A stretch of 64,000 bases of DNA from Microbacterium sp. BR1 (GCF_002812725.1 NZ_NMUN01000002.1:62001-126000); one strand, 5' to 3'; positions 49,325 to 58,780 are shown, counted from the first letter of the stretch. Numbers and translations are program-made. The notes: generated from the sequence alone by a model not told the origin.

Positions 49325-49459
49325 CGCATCGTCGGGGGGCCACCCGGGGCGGATGGCGGCTCACACGAACCTGCCAGGAAGCGGCGCCGAGCCGCGACTT
49401 CGCGGGCCAGCCGCGGTGTTCGACACGTCGGACGCGGCTCTCCTGCGCCGGTGCGACCC

Positions 49460-49511
49460 ATCCGATTCTCGAGGGGCATCGGATGACCCCTCGTGCGGCG
49501 GAAGTCGCACG
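49460..49511 (+). promoter_or_regulatory. Hairpins in the leader of the secreted repeat-protein gene
   Basis: ATCCGAT (49460-49466) pairs with ATCGGAT (49478-49484), and CGTGCG (49492-49497) pairs with CGCACG (49506-49511), just before the ribosome-binding site of the gene at 49539. The 214-bp gap may hold a structured leader; no riboswitch class was recognised and no other gene is seen in the gap. Confidence 0.4.
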
Positions 49512-49538
49512 TCACGAAAGCGATGTGAAGGAGAAACC

Positions 49539-50087
49539 ATGCGCAAGAACACGACTCGAATCGGAATGATGAGTGCTGCGGGACTGGGAGCTGCGGCGCT
49601 GGCTGTCGCCGGCTTCGCGATTCCCGCGAACGCGGCGGAATCCACCACCGAAGACACGTCGACGCAGACGAGCGTCGCGGGAATGTTCGACATCGTCGAC
49701 GACCTCCTCGCCGGTGTCTCGGCTGGTGACCTGCTGGTTTCGCCCGACACGAATGCGGGCAATGTCGGCGTCGACGGCGGCATCATCGACGCACCCGTGA
49801 TCGAGGGCCCCGTGGTGAGCGACTCTCTGAACGGCGATGTGCTGTCGGGCAATGACACCCCGATCGGATCCGGCAACGAGGTTCAGGCTCCCGTCGGATC
49901 CGGCAACGACATCCAGGCGCCGATCGACGCGCCGATCGGGTCCGGCAATGACACCGACACGGACACCAGCGTGGGTGACGTCGGCGGCATCGATGACATC
50001 GACGCGGGCGTGGACGACCTCGTCGACGGCGTCACCGGAGACATCGGAGCCGATGTCGACGGCATGCTCGGCGACATCCTCGGCTGA
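49539..50087 (+). CDS. Secreted acidic repeat protein
   Basis: This 182-residue protein has a signal peptide (RKNTTRIGMMSAAGLGAAALA, cleavage after ANA near residue 32). The mature part is acidic and of low complexity, rich in Gly, Asp, Val and Ile. It contains three copies of a P(I/V)GSGN(D/E) motif (about residues 107-135) and a tail of Asp/Gly/Val runs. There is no cysteine and no enzyme motif. The family is not recognised; a structural or matrix protein is a guess. AAGGAGAAACC precedes the ATG, and a strong terminator follows. Confidence 0.75.
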   Translation: MRKNTTRIGMMSAAGLGAAALAVAGFAIPANAAESTTEDTSTQTSVAGMFDIVDDLLAGVSAGDLLVSPDTNAGNVGVDGGIIDAPVIEGPVVSDSLNGDVLSGNDTPIGSGNEVQAPVGSGNDIQAPIDAPIGSGNDTDTDTSVGDVGGIDDIDAGVDDLVDGVTGDIGADVDGMLGDILG

Positions 50088-50105
50088 TCCGTCGACACCC
50101 GGACG

Positions 50106-50137
50106 GACCCGCATCGCGTACCGCGGTGCGGGTCTTT
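50106..50137 (+). terminator. Intrinsic terminator of the secreted repeat-protein gene
   Basis: A 13-pair stem (50106-50118 with 50122-50134, one G-T pair) closes on a three-base loop and is followed by TTT, 19 bases after the stop codon. Confidence 0.85.
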
Positions 50138-50228
50138 CCGCGTCCGGGGGTGGCCCGTGTGACGAGCACGTGGTTCGCAGTTCAGCCTCGGGGGAGCGCC
50201 CCCGCGCGTCGACATGCGCGGGATGCGC

Positions 50229-51329
50229 TCATGTCGTGCCCGGGGAAATCGGATGCGTGAGCGTCCGGCCCAGCCGAGCCAGATCCCGTTCGGCGTGATG
50301 CTGGCGCAGGTAGGTCCGGAGGTCGCCGACACGGCGTGCGTGCGCTTCGTCGGAGGCCAACGGACCCGGGCCCAGGGCGCGATCGGCGACCGACAGCACC
50401 GACTCCACGGCATCCGCGACGATCGCGCGCACGCGCTCGCTGATCAACCGCACCGGCCCGGGGTCCATCCGGTCCGCCCGACTCGCGGCGTCCGCGAGGG
50501 CCAGTCGCGCGGCCCACATCCGCGCATCCGCGGTGCCGTAGTACGTGTCGGCGAGTTGGTCCGCGTCGGGCCGGGCAGCCGCGCGCGCGAGGGCGTCGAG
50601 AAGGGGAAGGGCACCGCCCCACCAGCATGCCGCGACGCCGACGCCACCCCACCAGAAGCCCTCCCGGCGCAGGTACCAGCCATCATCGCCGAGCGGCAGG
50701 GCGGGTGCGTCGACGAACTCGACCGGGCTACTGCGGATCTGCGCGAGACCGCGTGAGACCCAGGTGTCGCGCTGCGGGTGCACGTGGGGTTCTTGCATCG
50801 CGACGCCGAAGAGGCGCCGTTCGGTCGGTCCCGTCCACGCCGTGACGAGGGCGTGCGACACGCAGTCGGCGAGCGAGCACCAGGGCTTGACGCCGTTCAG
50901 GAGCCACGAGCCATCCTCGCGCCGACGCGCCTCGAGACGGACGCCCTCGCCCTCCGCGGCGAACACACCCCACGACGAATACGCATCGGCGCCCAACCGG
51001 GCGAGATCCGCGGTCGTCACGTGACCCTCGGCCGAGGCATCCGCCAGGATCGCGAGCGCGTCCAGGTGCGGTTCGAGCACGCGTGCCCCGGCGACGTCCG
51101 CACGCGCCGCCGTGGCGAGGGTCTCCCAACGCTCGAGCGTGCTCCCTCGACCGGGCGTCGGCACCGAGCCGCCGAGTTCGACCGCCCAGTCGATCGTTGC
51201 ATCGACGTGGGTGCCGAACGCGACGACCGACCGCAGGCTGGTCTCGGCGCGCGCAGCAGCCCGGCCGGGCTCGTCACCCGCGAGAGAGACCGCGATCGAG
51301 GGCTCCGCAGAGACGAGCGATGTCGTCAC
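50229..51329 (-). CDS. Acyl-CoA dehydrogenase-like flavoprotein
   Basis: This 366-residue protein matches the acyl-CoA dehydrogenase fold: a helical N-terminus, a beta domain (SWGVFAAEGEGVRLEARRREDGSWLLNGVKPWCSLADCVSHALV, equivalent to the FAD-contact region) and a C-terminal helical bundle (RVGDLRTYLRQHHAERDLARLGR). The catalytic glutamate cannot be placed with certainty, and the length is below the usual 380-390. It may act on a non-CoA substrate. The ATG at 51329 overlaps the dps stop, so it is coupled to dps. Confidence 0.75.
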   Translation of the reverse strand: MTTSLVSAEPSIAVSLAGDEPGRAAARAETSLRSVVAFGTHVDATIDWAVELGGSVPTPGRGSTLERWETLATAARADVAGARVLEPHLDALAILADASAEGHVTTADLARLGADAYSSWGVFAAEGEGVRLEARRREDGSWLLNGVKPWCSLADCVSHALVTAWTGPTERRLFGVAMQEPHVHPQRDTWVSRGLAQIRSSPVEFVDAPALPLGDDGWYLRREGFWWGGVGVAACWWGGALPLLDALARAAARPDADQLADTYYGTADARMWAARLALADAASRADRMDPGPVRLISERVRAIVADAVESVLSVADRALGPGPLASDEAHARRVGDLRTYLRQHHAERDLARLGRTLTHPISPGTT

Positions 51330-51892
51330 TTCGCGGGTGTGCGGTTCTCGGCGCTGACCATCCAGGCGAACTGCTCGAGGCTTTCGAGCACGGCATGCAG
51401 GATGTCGGCGCTCGTCGGGTCTTCGTCATCCACCGGATCATGCACCTCGCGGACGGTCGAGATCGTCGCCTCGAGGCGCTCCGTGATCAGGTCGATCGTC
51501 TCGGTCGTGTCGACCTCACCGTGAGGGAACTCGGGCAGCGTCGTCGTCTCGGCGACCGTGTCGGACCGACCGTCCGGCACGGCATGGAGCGCACGCATCC
51601 GCTCGGCGACCGTGTCGCTGAAGCCGCGTGCGGCCTCGATGATGTCGTCGAGCTGGCGGTGGGTGTCGCGGAAGTTCGTGCCCACGACGTTCCAGTGGGC
51701 CTGCTTGCCCTGAAGCTGCAGCTCGAGCAGGTCGACGAGCACCTTCTGCAGGTTGTCGCCGAGCTCCTTCGACGCCTGAAAACCGCTCTCGGCGTTCTGC
51801 TCGCTCGTCAGGGCGGCGCCGGCGCCGCCCTTCGCGGGTCGGCGGCGTCCTCGCGTGCCGGTCTGCGTGGTCTTCGTGGATGCGTTAGCCAT
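51326..51892 (-). CDS. dps: Dps ferritin-like DNA-protection protein
   Basis: This 188-residue protein has the Dps four-helix pattern: LGDNLQKVLVDLLELQLQGKQAHWNVVGTNFRDTHRQLDDIIEAARGFSDTVAERM, with the ferroxidase His and Asp residues at the subunit boundary. The N-terminal 45 residues are rich in Lys, Arg and Thr, suited to bind DNA. It stores iron and protects DNA from peroxide. GAGGAGAAA precedes the ATG at 51892. Confidence 0.93.
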   Translation of the reverse strand: MANASTKTTQTGTRGRRRPAKGGAGAALTSEQNAESGFQASKELGDNLQKVLVDLLELQLQGKQAHWNVVGTNFRDTHRQLDDIIEAARGFSDTVAERMRALHAVPDGRSDTVAETTTLPEFPHGEVDTTETIDLITERLEATISTVREVHDPVDDEDPTSADILHAVLESLEQFAWMVSAENRTPAK

Positions 51893-52033
51893 CGGATTTC
51901 TCCTCTCGAGCGGCGGAGGCCGCTGCTTCGTGCGCGCGGCCGCGCGCCGCCGCGGCTCCACGGTAGGGCTGCGGTGCTCGGGATCGGCGGGGGTTGCCGG
52001 GGCGGCCCGGGGGTGCTACCGGCGGTGATCGGA

Positions 52034-52039
52034 GAGAAT
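52034..52039 (+). promoter_or_regulatory. -10 box GAGAAT for a leaderless transcript
   Basis: GAGAAT is followed by GGTCCG and the ATG at 52046, without a Shine-Dalgarno box. Confidence 0.45.
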
Positions 52040-52045
52040 GGTCCG

Positions 52046-52906
52046 ATGGTGGAGACGACGTTCGAGGGCGCTGCCGAGGAGCTGTACGGGCTCGTTCCGA
52101 GCGCTTTCGTCGCGGCTCGCACGGCGCTCGCCGCGTCCGCGACCGACCGCGAAACGGCCGCCCAGATCCGGGCTCTCCGCAAACCCCCGGCCGCGGCGTG
52201 GATCGTCAACCTGCTCGCGCGCGGGGCTGCGGCGGACGTCGCCCGGCTCGCCACGCTCGCGGCCGAACTGCGCGAGGCGCAGGACGACCGAGATGCCACG
52301 CGCCTGACAGCACTCAACAAGGACAGGCGGATGCTCGTGGCCGAGCTCGTCCGCTCGGCGACGGCTCTCGCCGAGCGCGAGGGGGTGACGGTCGGCGCCG
52401 GCATCCTCGCCGAGGTCGAACGGACCCTGGGGGCCGCAGCGCGGGACGAGGCGGCCGCTGCGGCGGTTCGCACCGGACGCCTGCTGCGTGCGCTCGAGGC
52501 CTCTGGTGTGGATCCGGTCGACCTGACGGACGCGGTCGCGGGGGAGGCGCCCCTCGCACCGGGACCCGCTGCCGCTCCGGCCGGCGAGTCCGGTCGCGAC
52601 GATCTCGCCGAGCGTCGTGCTCGTCGCGATGCCGAGCGCGCCGCGGCCGCCGCGCGGCGAGAGGTCGCCGAAGCCGAGCGGGAGGCGGCTCGAGCCGAGG
52701 CCCGCGTCGCCGCCGCGCGGGAGAGCGACGCGCGCCAGCGGGAACGCGTGGAGGCGCTGGAGCGCGAGCTCGGCCGCGTTCGCGCCGACGCCGACGCCGC
52801 CGCGGTCGAACTGCGCGAAGCCGAGCTGGCGCTCCGCGAGAGCGCCGAGCGTCAGCGGACGGCTCACGGTGCCCTCATAGAACCGAGTCCTACCGTGGAG
52901 GCATGA
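52046..52906 (+). CDS. Helical and coiled-coil protein of unknown function
   Basis: This 286-residue protein has an all-helical N-terminal half (FEGAAEELYGLVPSAFVAARTALA, RALRKPPAAAWIVNLLAR). Its C-terminal half is a long Ala/Glu/Arg coiled coil (about 185-275). Actinobacterial proteins with the KPPAAAWIVNLLAR segment are common but uncharacterised. The last four bases overlap the small alarmone synthetase start (ATGA), so the two may act together in a stress response; this is inference. Confidence 0.75.
   Translation: MVETTFEGAAEELYGLVPSAFVAARTALAASATDRETAAQIRALRKPPAAAWIVNLLARGAAADVARLATLAAELREAQDDRDATRLTALNKDRRMLVAELVRSATALAEREGVTVGAGILAEVERTLGAAARDEAAAAAVRTGRLLRALEASGVDPVDLTDAVAGEAPLAPGPAAAPAGESGRDDLAERRARRDAERAAAAARREVAEAEREAARAEARVAAARESDARQRERVEALERELGRVRADADAAAVELREAELALRESAERQRTAHGALIEPSPTVEA
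52891..52896 (+). promoter_or_regulatory. Possible internal -10 box TACCGT before the alarmone synthetase
   Basis: TACCGT is followed by GGAGGC and the ATG at 52903. The same GGAGG could serve as a Shine-Dalgarno box for a second ATG at 52909, so both a leaderless start and a coupled start are possible. Confidence 0.4.
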
Positions 52907-53619
52907 GTATGCCCACCGGTGAGCTGCCCTTCACCGCGACCCTCGCCGAGATGCGGGCGATGCGCGACGAGTTCCAGCGCTTCCTGCTCGAGTACCGCTT
53001 CGGCTTGCAAGAGGTCGAGACGAAGATCACGATCCTGCGCGACGAGTTCCAGCTGATGCACGACTACAACCCGATCGAGCATGTCTCGAGCCGGGTCAAG
53101 ACGCCCGACAGCCTCGCCGAGAAGGTCGCACGCCGCGGAATCGACCCCGACTTCCCGACGATTCGGCAGCACATCACCGACATCGCCGGCATCCGCGTCA
53201 CGTGCAGTTTCGTCGCCGACGCATACCGGCTCTTCGACCTGCTGACCGCCCAGGACGACATCACCGTGCGAGCAGTCAAGGACTACATCGCGGTGCCCAA
53301 AGACAACGGCTACAAGAGCCTGCACGTCATCGTCGATGTGCCCGTGTTCCTCTCGAGCGGCCGCGTGGACGTGCCGGTCGAGGTGCAGTTCCGGACGATC
53401 GCGATGGATTTCTGGGCGAGTCTCGAGCACAAGATCTACTACAAGTACGACAAGCAGGTGCCCTCGCGGCTGCTCGACTCGTTGCGCGATGCGGCCGAGA
53501 CGGCGGCCGAGCTCGACGAACGCATGGAACGCCTGCACCGCGAGGTCCACGGCGGCGAGGTCCACGGCGGCGAGGTCCACGGCCCGGCGCGCCCGGGCGC
53601 GAGGCCGGTCGAGGTCTAG
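52903..53619 (+). CDS. Small alarmone (ppGpp) synthetase, RelQ/RelP-like
   Basis: This 238-residue protein has only the RelA/SpoT synthetase domain: IEHVSSRVKTPDSLAEKVARRG, ITDIAGIRVTCSFVADAYRLFDLL, YIAVPKDNGYKSLHVIVDV and VEVQFRTIAMDFWASLEHKIYYKYDK, including the VEVQ(F/L)RT motif. It lacks hydrolase and regulatory domains, so it makes (p)ppGpp without feedback domains. The start may be 52903 or the in-frame ATG at 52909. The C-terminus has a 5-residue repeat (GEVHG) that family members lack. Confidence 0.9.
   Translation: MSMPTGELPFTATLAEMRAMRDEFQRFLLEYRFGLQEVETKITILRDEFQLMHDYNPIEHVSSRVKTPDSLAEKVARRGIDPDFPTIRQHITDIAGIRVTCSFVADAYRLFDLLTAQDDITVRAVKDYIAVPKDNGYKSLHVIVDVPVFLSSGRVDVPVEVQFRTIAMDFWASLEHKIYYKYDKQVPSRLLDSLRDAAETAAELDERMERLHREVHGGEVHGGEVHGPARPGARPVEV
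53542..53583 (+). repeat. 15-bp tandem repeat in the alarmone synthetase gene
   Basis: GAGGTCCACGGCGGC occurs twice in tandem (53542-53556, 53557-53571) and is followed by a third partial copy to 53583. It encodes EVHGG repeats at the protein's C-terminus and could change length by slipped-strand replication without breaking the frame. Confidence 0.85.
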
Positions 53620-53749
53620 CGGCCGCCCGCCCCACGACGGCTGCAGTTCGCGCCATCCGCGCCACCGATGAACGCAACGGATGTCCCGAACAGGCGCCAT
53701 CCGGTGGCCAGACGTGCGCTCGGGCCCACCGCCATGAGACCGTAGCCGT

Positions 53750-54988
53750 GTGACAGCAGAGAGCCCGGTTCGCGGGAGAGCGGGCGCGCACCGGCACTCG
53801 ATATCGCACCGCTGGCTGGTCCCGTTCTTCGCCGCCGTGCTGACGCTCGTGGGCGGCGGTGTCGCCGTGTTCGAGGCCCGTATCGTCGGTGACCTGATCG
53901 AGCGTCCGGGACTGGAGGAGTTCTACCTGGATCCCGTGCCCGAGGGCTCGGGCGAACCCGGCGAGATCGTTCGGCAGGAAGAGCTTGTCGGCCTGCCGTT
54001 CGACACGCGCGCATGGCGGATCCTCTACCGCTCGACGGACCTCAACGGCGAACCGCTGATCGTCTCGGGCATCGTCGTTGCACCGCTCGGTCCAGCACCC
54101 GCTGGGGGGCGGACCGTGCTGTCGTGGGGGCACCCGACGACAGGCTCCGCGCGCGACTGCGCCCCGTCGCTCGCGGCCGATCCCTTCCTCGATATCGAAG
54201 GGCTCCGGCTGATGCTCGACCGCGGGTACGTCGTCGTCGCGACGGACTACGCGGGCATGGGCTATCCCGGACCGGATTCGTACCTGGTGGGCGAGACCGA
54301 GGGCAACAACGTCCTCGATGCCGTGCGGGCCGCACGGTCGATCCCGTCCGCGGGTGCCGGCGATTCGGTCATCCTGTGGGGTCATTCGCAGGGTGGTCAG
54401 GCGGTGCTCTTCGCCGCCGAACGGGCCGCCGAGTACGCGCCCGAACTGGACGTGCGGGCGGTGGCCGTCGCGGCACCCGCGGCGGATCTGACGGCTCTGC
54501 TCGACGCCGACATCGACGACATCTCGGGCGTCACGATCGGCTCGTACGCCTTCACGGCGTACGCGGGCGTCTACGGCGACAGCGTGCCCGGCGCGAAGCT
54601 CGAGAACATCCTGACCTCCGCGGCCGTCGAGGCCGCACCCGCGATGAACGAGCTGTGCCTGCTGACCCACACCCGGGAATTGCACGCGATCGGCCAGCCG
54701 CTCGTGGGTGACTTCGTGCTGAGCGACCCGACCACGACCCCGCCCTGGGACGATCTGCTCGTTCAGAACTCCGCGGGCAGCACCGTGTTCGACGCGCCGC
54801 TGTACATCGCGCAGGGGCTCGAAGACACTCTGATCCACCCCGAAGACACCCGCGAGTTCGCGAAGCACGAGGCATCCCTCGGCATCGATGTCACGCTCGC
54901 GGAGGTTCCCAACGCGACGCACGCCACGATCGCCTACTTCACGCTCCCAGGACTGATGGCATGGCTCGACGGCCACGTGGGTCTGTGA
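53750..54988 (+). CDS. Secretory-lipase-type alpha/beta hydrolase
   Basis: This 412-residue protein starts with a hydrophobic segment (WLVPFFAAVLTLVGGGVAVF, residues 22-41) that may be a signal anchor. The hydrolase domain has the nucleophile elbow GHSQGG (near residue 207) and a late His in NATHATIAY; a catalytic Asp is likely in GLEDTLIHPED. It resembles the LIP (secretory lipase) family, which cleaves lipids or esters outside the cell. The GTG at 53750 is preceded by GACCGT at six bases, which would fit a leaderless start. Confidence 0.83.
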   Translation: MTAESPVRGRAGAHRHSISHRWLVPFFAAVLTLVGGGVAVFEARIVGDLIERPGLEEFYLDPVPEGSGEPGEIVRQEELVGLPFDTRAWRILYRSTDLNGEPLIVSGIVVAPLGPAPAGGRTVLSWGHPTTGSARDCAPSLAADPFLDIEGLRLMLDRGYVVVATDYAGMGYPGPDSYLVGETEGNNVLDAVRAARSIPSAGAGDSVILWGHSQGGQAVLFAAERAAEYAPELDVRAVAVAAPAADLTALLDADIDDISGVTIGSYAFTAYAGVYGDSVPGAKLENILTSAAVEAAPAMNELCLLTHTRELHAIGQPLVGDFVLSDPTTTPPWDDLLVQNSAGSTVFDAPLYIAQGLEDTLIHPEDTREFAKHEASLGIDVTLAEVPNATHATIAYFTLPGLMAWLDGHVGL

Positions 54989-54998
54989 GGATGGACCC

Positions 54999-55352
54999 AT
55001 GGCCGCCACACCCCCGAAGAACCAGACGTACCGCCCCGCGTTCATCCCGAGCCTGATCGCGGCTGCGGCTCTGCTCTCGGGGATTCCCCTTCTGCAGGCG
55101 GACTGGTATCTGCTGATCCGCTTCATCGTGGCGATCATGGCGCTGATCGTCGCCTGGTACGCGCTCCAGGGTGCGCAGTGGTGGTGGACGATCGTGTTCT
55201 TCGCCGTCGCGATCGTCTGGAACCCGGTCTTCCCCGTGCCGACTGACGGTCCATGGTGGATCGTCGCGCACCTGGTGGTCGCGGCGCTGTTCGCCGTGGC
55301 CGGTGCGGCGGTGCGCGTGCGGCGCGAGACGCCGCCCACGCGGCGCCGCTGA
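54999..55352 (+). CDS. Small membrane protein, DUF6804-like
   Basis: This 117-residue protein has four hydrophobic segments and a tryptophan-rich central loop (YALQGAQWWWTIVFFAVAIVWNPVFP). It resembles uncharacterised DUF6804 proteins. GAGGAT lies six bases before the ATG at 54999, like other leaderless starts here. It follows the lipase gene by ten bases, though no functional tie is evident. Confidence 0.72.
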   Translation: MAATPPKNQTYRPAFIPSLIAAAALLSGIPLLQADWYLLIRFIVAIMALIVAWYALQGAQWWWTIVFFAVAIVWNPVFPVPTDGPWWIVAHLVVAALFAVAGAAVRVRRETPPTRRR

Positions 55353-55445
55353 CGGACGGATGACGCGGCACCGACTGCTTCGCCGTGTGACGCATCGACT
55401 GGTTCGCCGTGTGACGGGCGGGGCGCGGCGCCGGGATCGCGCCGA

Positions 55446-55451
55446 TAAAGT
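55446..55451 (+). promoter_or_regulatory. -10 box TAAAGT for a leaderless transcript
   Basis: TAAAGT is followed by GGCGGG and the GTG at 55458 of the MetE-like gene. Confidence 0.55.
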
Positions 55452-55457
55452 GGCGGG

Positions 55458-56570
55458 GTGAGCATCAACCCGCCCTATCGCGCCGACATCGTCGGCTCCT
55501 TCCTGCGTCCCGAAGCGCTCAAGCGCGCGCGTGCTGCCCACGCCGCAGGCGAGATCGACGCCGATGCGCTGCGTGCGGTCGAGGACAGCGAGATCGCCGA
55601 TCTCGTGCGCAAAGAGGCTGACAACGGCCTGCGCGTCGCGACCGACGGCGAGTTCCGCCGCTCGTGGTGGCACTTCGACTTCTTCGGCATGCTCGACGGC
55701 GTCGAGGTGGTCGAGCTCGACCACGGCATCCAGTTCCAGGGTGTGCAGACTCGCCCGCGCGGCCTGCACCTGGGCGCCCCGATCGGCTTCTCCGACACGC
55801 ATCCGTTCCTCGAGCACTACCGGTCGCTCCAGGAGATGACGGCCGGCACCGGACTTCTCCCGAAGGCGACGATCCCGGCGCCCACCGTGCTGGACTTCCG
55901 ACTCGAGCCCGACCACATCGACCCGCGCGCATACGCGGGCCGCGACGACATCGTCGACGACCTGGTGCAGGCATACCGCGACGCGGTGACAGCGTTCTAT
56001 GACGCCGGATGCCGCTACCTGCAGTTCGACGACACGGCCTGGGCGTATCTGTGTTCCGAGGAAGAACTCGCCAAGGCGCGAGACCGCGGCATCCGGACCG
56101 ACGGTCTCGCCGACCGCTACGCCGACCTGCTGAATCGTGTTCTCGAGGCCAAGCCCGACGACATGGTCATCACGACGCACGTCTGTCGCGGGAACTTCCG
56201 CTCCACCTGGATCTCGTCGGGCGGCTACGAGCCCGTCGCCGAGCAACTCCTCGGCCGGGTCGCGTACGACGGGTTCTTCCTGGAGTACGACAGTGAGCGC
56301 GCCGGAGGGTTCGAGCCTTTGCGATTCCTGCCCGAGGGCGACCAGACGGTCGTTCTCGGCCTGATCACGTCGAAGTCGGGTGAGCTCGAGGATGTCGACG
56401 CGATCAAGAAACGGATCGACGAGGCATCCGTCTTCGCGCCGCTCGGGCAGCTGGCGCTGAGCCCGCAGTGCGGCTTCGCCTCGACAGAAGAGGGCAACGT
56501 GCTCACCGAGGACGAGCAGTGGGCGAAGATCCGCGAGGTCGTGGCCATCGCGGACGACGTCTGGCGCTGA
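55458..56570 (+). CDS. MetE C-terminal-like (cobalamin-independent methionine synthase) protein
   Basis: This 370-residue protein matches only the C-terminal catalytic barrel of MetE: ADIVGSFLRPEAL, VATDGEFRRSWWHFDFFG, YLQFDDTAWAYL, the zinc-binding THVCRGN with its His and Cys, and LSPQCGFAST with the last Cys. Full MetE has about 750 residues. Stand-alone forms of this size are common in bacteria and archaea and may use other methyl donors or thiol acceptors. The GTG at 55458 is supported by a -10 box six bases away. Confidence 0.87.
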   Translation: MSINPPYRADIVGSFLRPEALKRARAAHAAGEIDADALRAVEDSEIADLVRKEADNGLRVATDGEFRRSWWHFDFFGMLDGVEVVELDHGIQFQGVQTRPRGLHLGAPIGFSDTHPFLEHYRSLQEMTAGTGLLPKATIPAPTVLDFRLEPDHIDPRAYAGRDDIVDDLVQAYRDAVTAFYDAGCRYLQFDDTAWAYLCSEEELAKARDRGIRTDGLADRYADLLNRVLEAKPDDMVITTHVCRGNFRSTWISSGGYEPVAEQLLGRVAYDGFFLEYDSERAGGFEPLRFLPEGDQTVVLGLITSKSGELEDVDAIKKRIDEASVFAPLGQLALSPQCGFASTEEGNVLTEDEQWAKIREVVAIADDVWR

Positions 56571-56609
56571 GCCGGGGGGCGCCGCCGACGCGCTGGAGCG
56601 CGCAGACGA

Positions 56610-56615
56610 TAGCGT
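56610..56615 (+). promoter_or_regulatory. -10 box TAGCGT for a leaderless transcript
   Basis: TAGCGT is followed by GAGCGC and the GTG at 56622 of the antiporter gene. Confidence 0.6.
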
Positions 56616-56621
56616 GAGCGC

Positions 56622-57821
56622 GTGCAACTCAGAGATCTCGACTTCGTCGTCATCGCGGCGATCGCCGTGATCGCGCCGTTGCTCGTCCGCGGGCTCTCGA
56701 GTCGCCTGCGCATCCCCATCGTCGTCTTCGAGCTCGTGCTCGGCATCATCGCGGGGCCGAGCGTGCTCGGATGGATCCAAGAAGGACCCATCTCCGAACG
56801 CCTCGCGGATTTCGGTCTGGCGCTGCTGTTCTTCATGGCCGGGAACGAGATCGATTTTCGCGTTCTGCGCGGCCGTGACGGCATGCGCGCCGCCGGTGGC
56901 TGGCTCATCGGGCTGATCGCGGGGATCGCGGTGGGTCTGCTGATCGCACCCGGCGAGGCCGCGGTCGTGATCGGTATCGCGTTGTGTTCGACGGCGCTCG
57001 GCATGCTCCTGCCGATCCTGCGCGACGCCGGGATGCTGCCGACGCCGTTCGGGCGTGCGGTCATGGGCATCGGTGCGGTGGGCGAGTTCGGGCCTCTCGT
57101 CGCGATCTCTCTGTTCCTCGGCGGCCGCAATCTCGGCACGGCCTCGATCGTGCTGTTCTTCTTCGTCGTGGTGGCGGCCACCACCGTGTTCTTCGCGTCG
57201 CGGATGCCGCACGGACGTCTGCACCGCATCGTGACGGCGACGCTGCACACCTCGGGTCAGTTCGCGGTGCGGATGATCGTGCTGATCCTCGCGCTGCTCG
57301 TGGCGCTCAGCCTGTTGCTCGACCTCGACATGCTCCTCGGCGCTTTCGTCGCCGGGGTGATCTGGCAGCTGATCATGCGCAACGCCCCCGAGGGGGATCG
57401 CGCGCAGGTCGAATCGAAGGTCGAAGCGGTGGCGTTCGGTTTGCTCGTGCCGATCTTCTTCATCTACACCGGGGTCACGTTCGACCTCGATGCGCTGCTC
57501 GCGAGCGGCTCCACCATCGTTCTCGTGCCCGTCTTCCTGCTGCTGCTGCTGGTCATCCGCGGTCTGCCGTCGATGCTGTCGGCGCCCGCCGGGTCGACGC
57601 CACGGGACAGGCTCGCCCTGGCCTTCCTCGGCGCGACGGGCCTGCCCGTCATCGTCGCCGTCACGAGCATCGGCACGGCGGAGGAACTGCTTTCGCCCGG
57701 GCTCGCCGCCGCGCTCGTCGGGGCGGGGATGCTCTCGGTCCTGCTGTATCCGGTGATCGGGACGACCCTACGCGGTGCGTCCGCCGTGGATCGCGACGTG
57801 GTCGACGAGGATGTGGGCTGA
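56622..57821 (+). CDS. CPA2-type cation/proton antiporter
   Basis: This 399-residue membrane protein has about twelve hydrophobic segments and the Kef/CPA2 pattern: PIVVFELVLGIIAGPSVLGWI, FGLALLFFMAGNEIDF and the central LGAFVAGVIWQLI. It exchanges K+ or Na+ for protons. The C-terminal TrkA-N domain found in KefB/KefC is absent. It lies next to TerC and the Kdp system, giving a run of ion-related genes. The GTG at 56622 is chosen from the -10 box position. Confidence 0.88.
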   Translation: MQLRDLDFVVIAAIAVIAPLLVRGLSSRLRIPIVVFELVLGIIAGPSVLGWIQEGPISERLADFGLALLFFMAGNEIDFRVLRGRDGMRAAGGWLIGLIAGIAVGLLIAPGEAAVVIGIALCSTALGMLLPILRDAGMLPTPFGRAVMGIGAVGEFGPLVAISLFLGGRNLGTASIVLFFFVVVAATTVFFASRMPHGRLHRIVTATLHTSGQFAVRMIVLILALLVALSLLLDLDMLLGAFVAGVIWQLIMRNAPEGDRAQVESKVEAVAFGLLVPIFFIYTGVTFDLDALLASGSTIVLVPVFLLLLLVIRGLPSMLSAPAGSTPRDRLALAFLGATGLPVIVAVTSIGTAEELLSPGLAAALVGAGMLSVLLYPVIGTTLRGASAVDRDVVDEDVG

Positions 57822-57844
57822 GTCCGAGCGCTGAGTCATCCGCC

Positions 57845-57850
57845 TAACAT
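57845..57850 (+). promoter_or_regulatory. -10 box TAACAT for a leaderless transcript
   Basis: TAACAT is followed by GGGCGA and the GTG at 57857 of the TerC gene. Confidence 0.55.
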
Positions 57851-57856
57851 GGGCGA

Positions 57857-58762
<906 letters not shown>

Positions 58763-58780
58763 CTCTCGGGCCCGGGCGCC

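Noticed and set aside
57822..57856. yybP-ykoY manganese riboswitch before terC
   Set aside because: Only 35 bases separate the genes and a -10 box lies six bases before the start, so there is no room for the aptamer.
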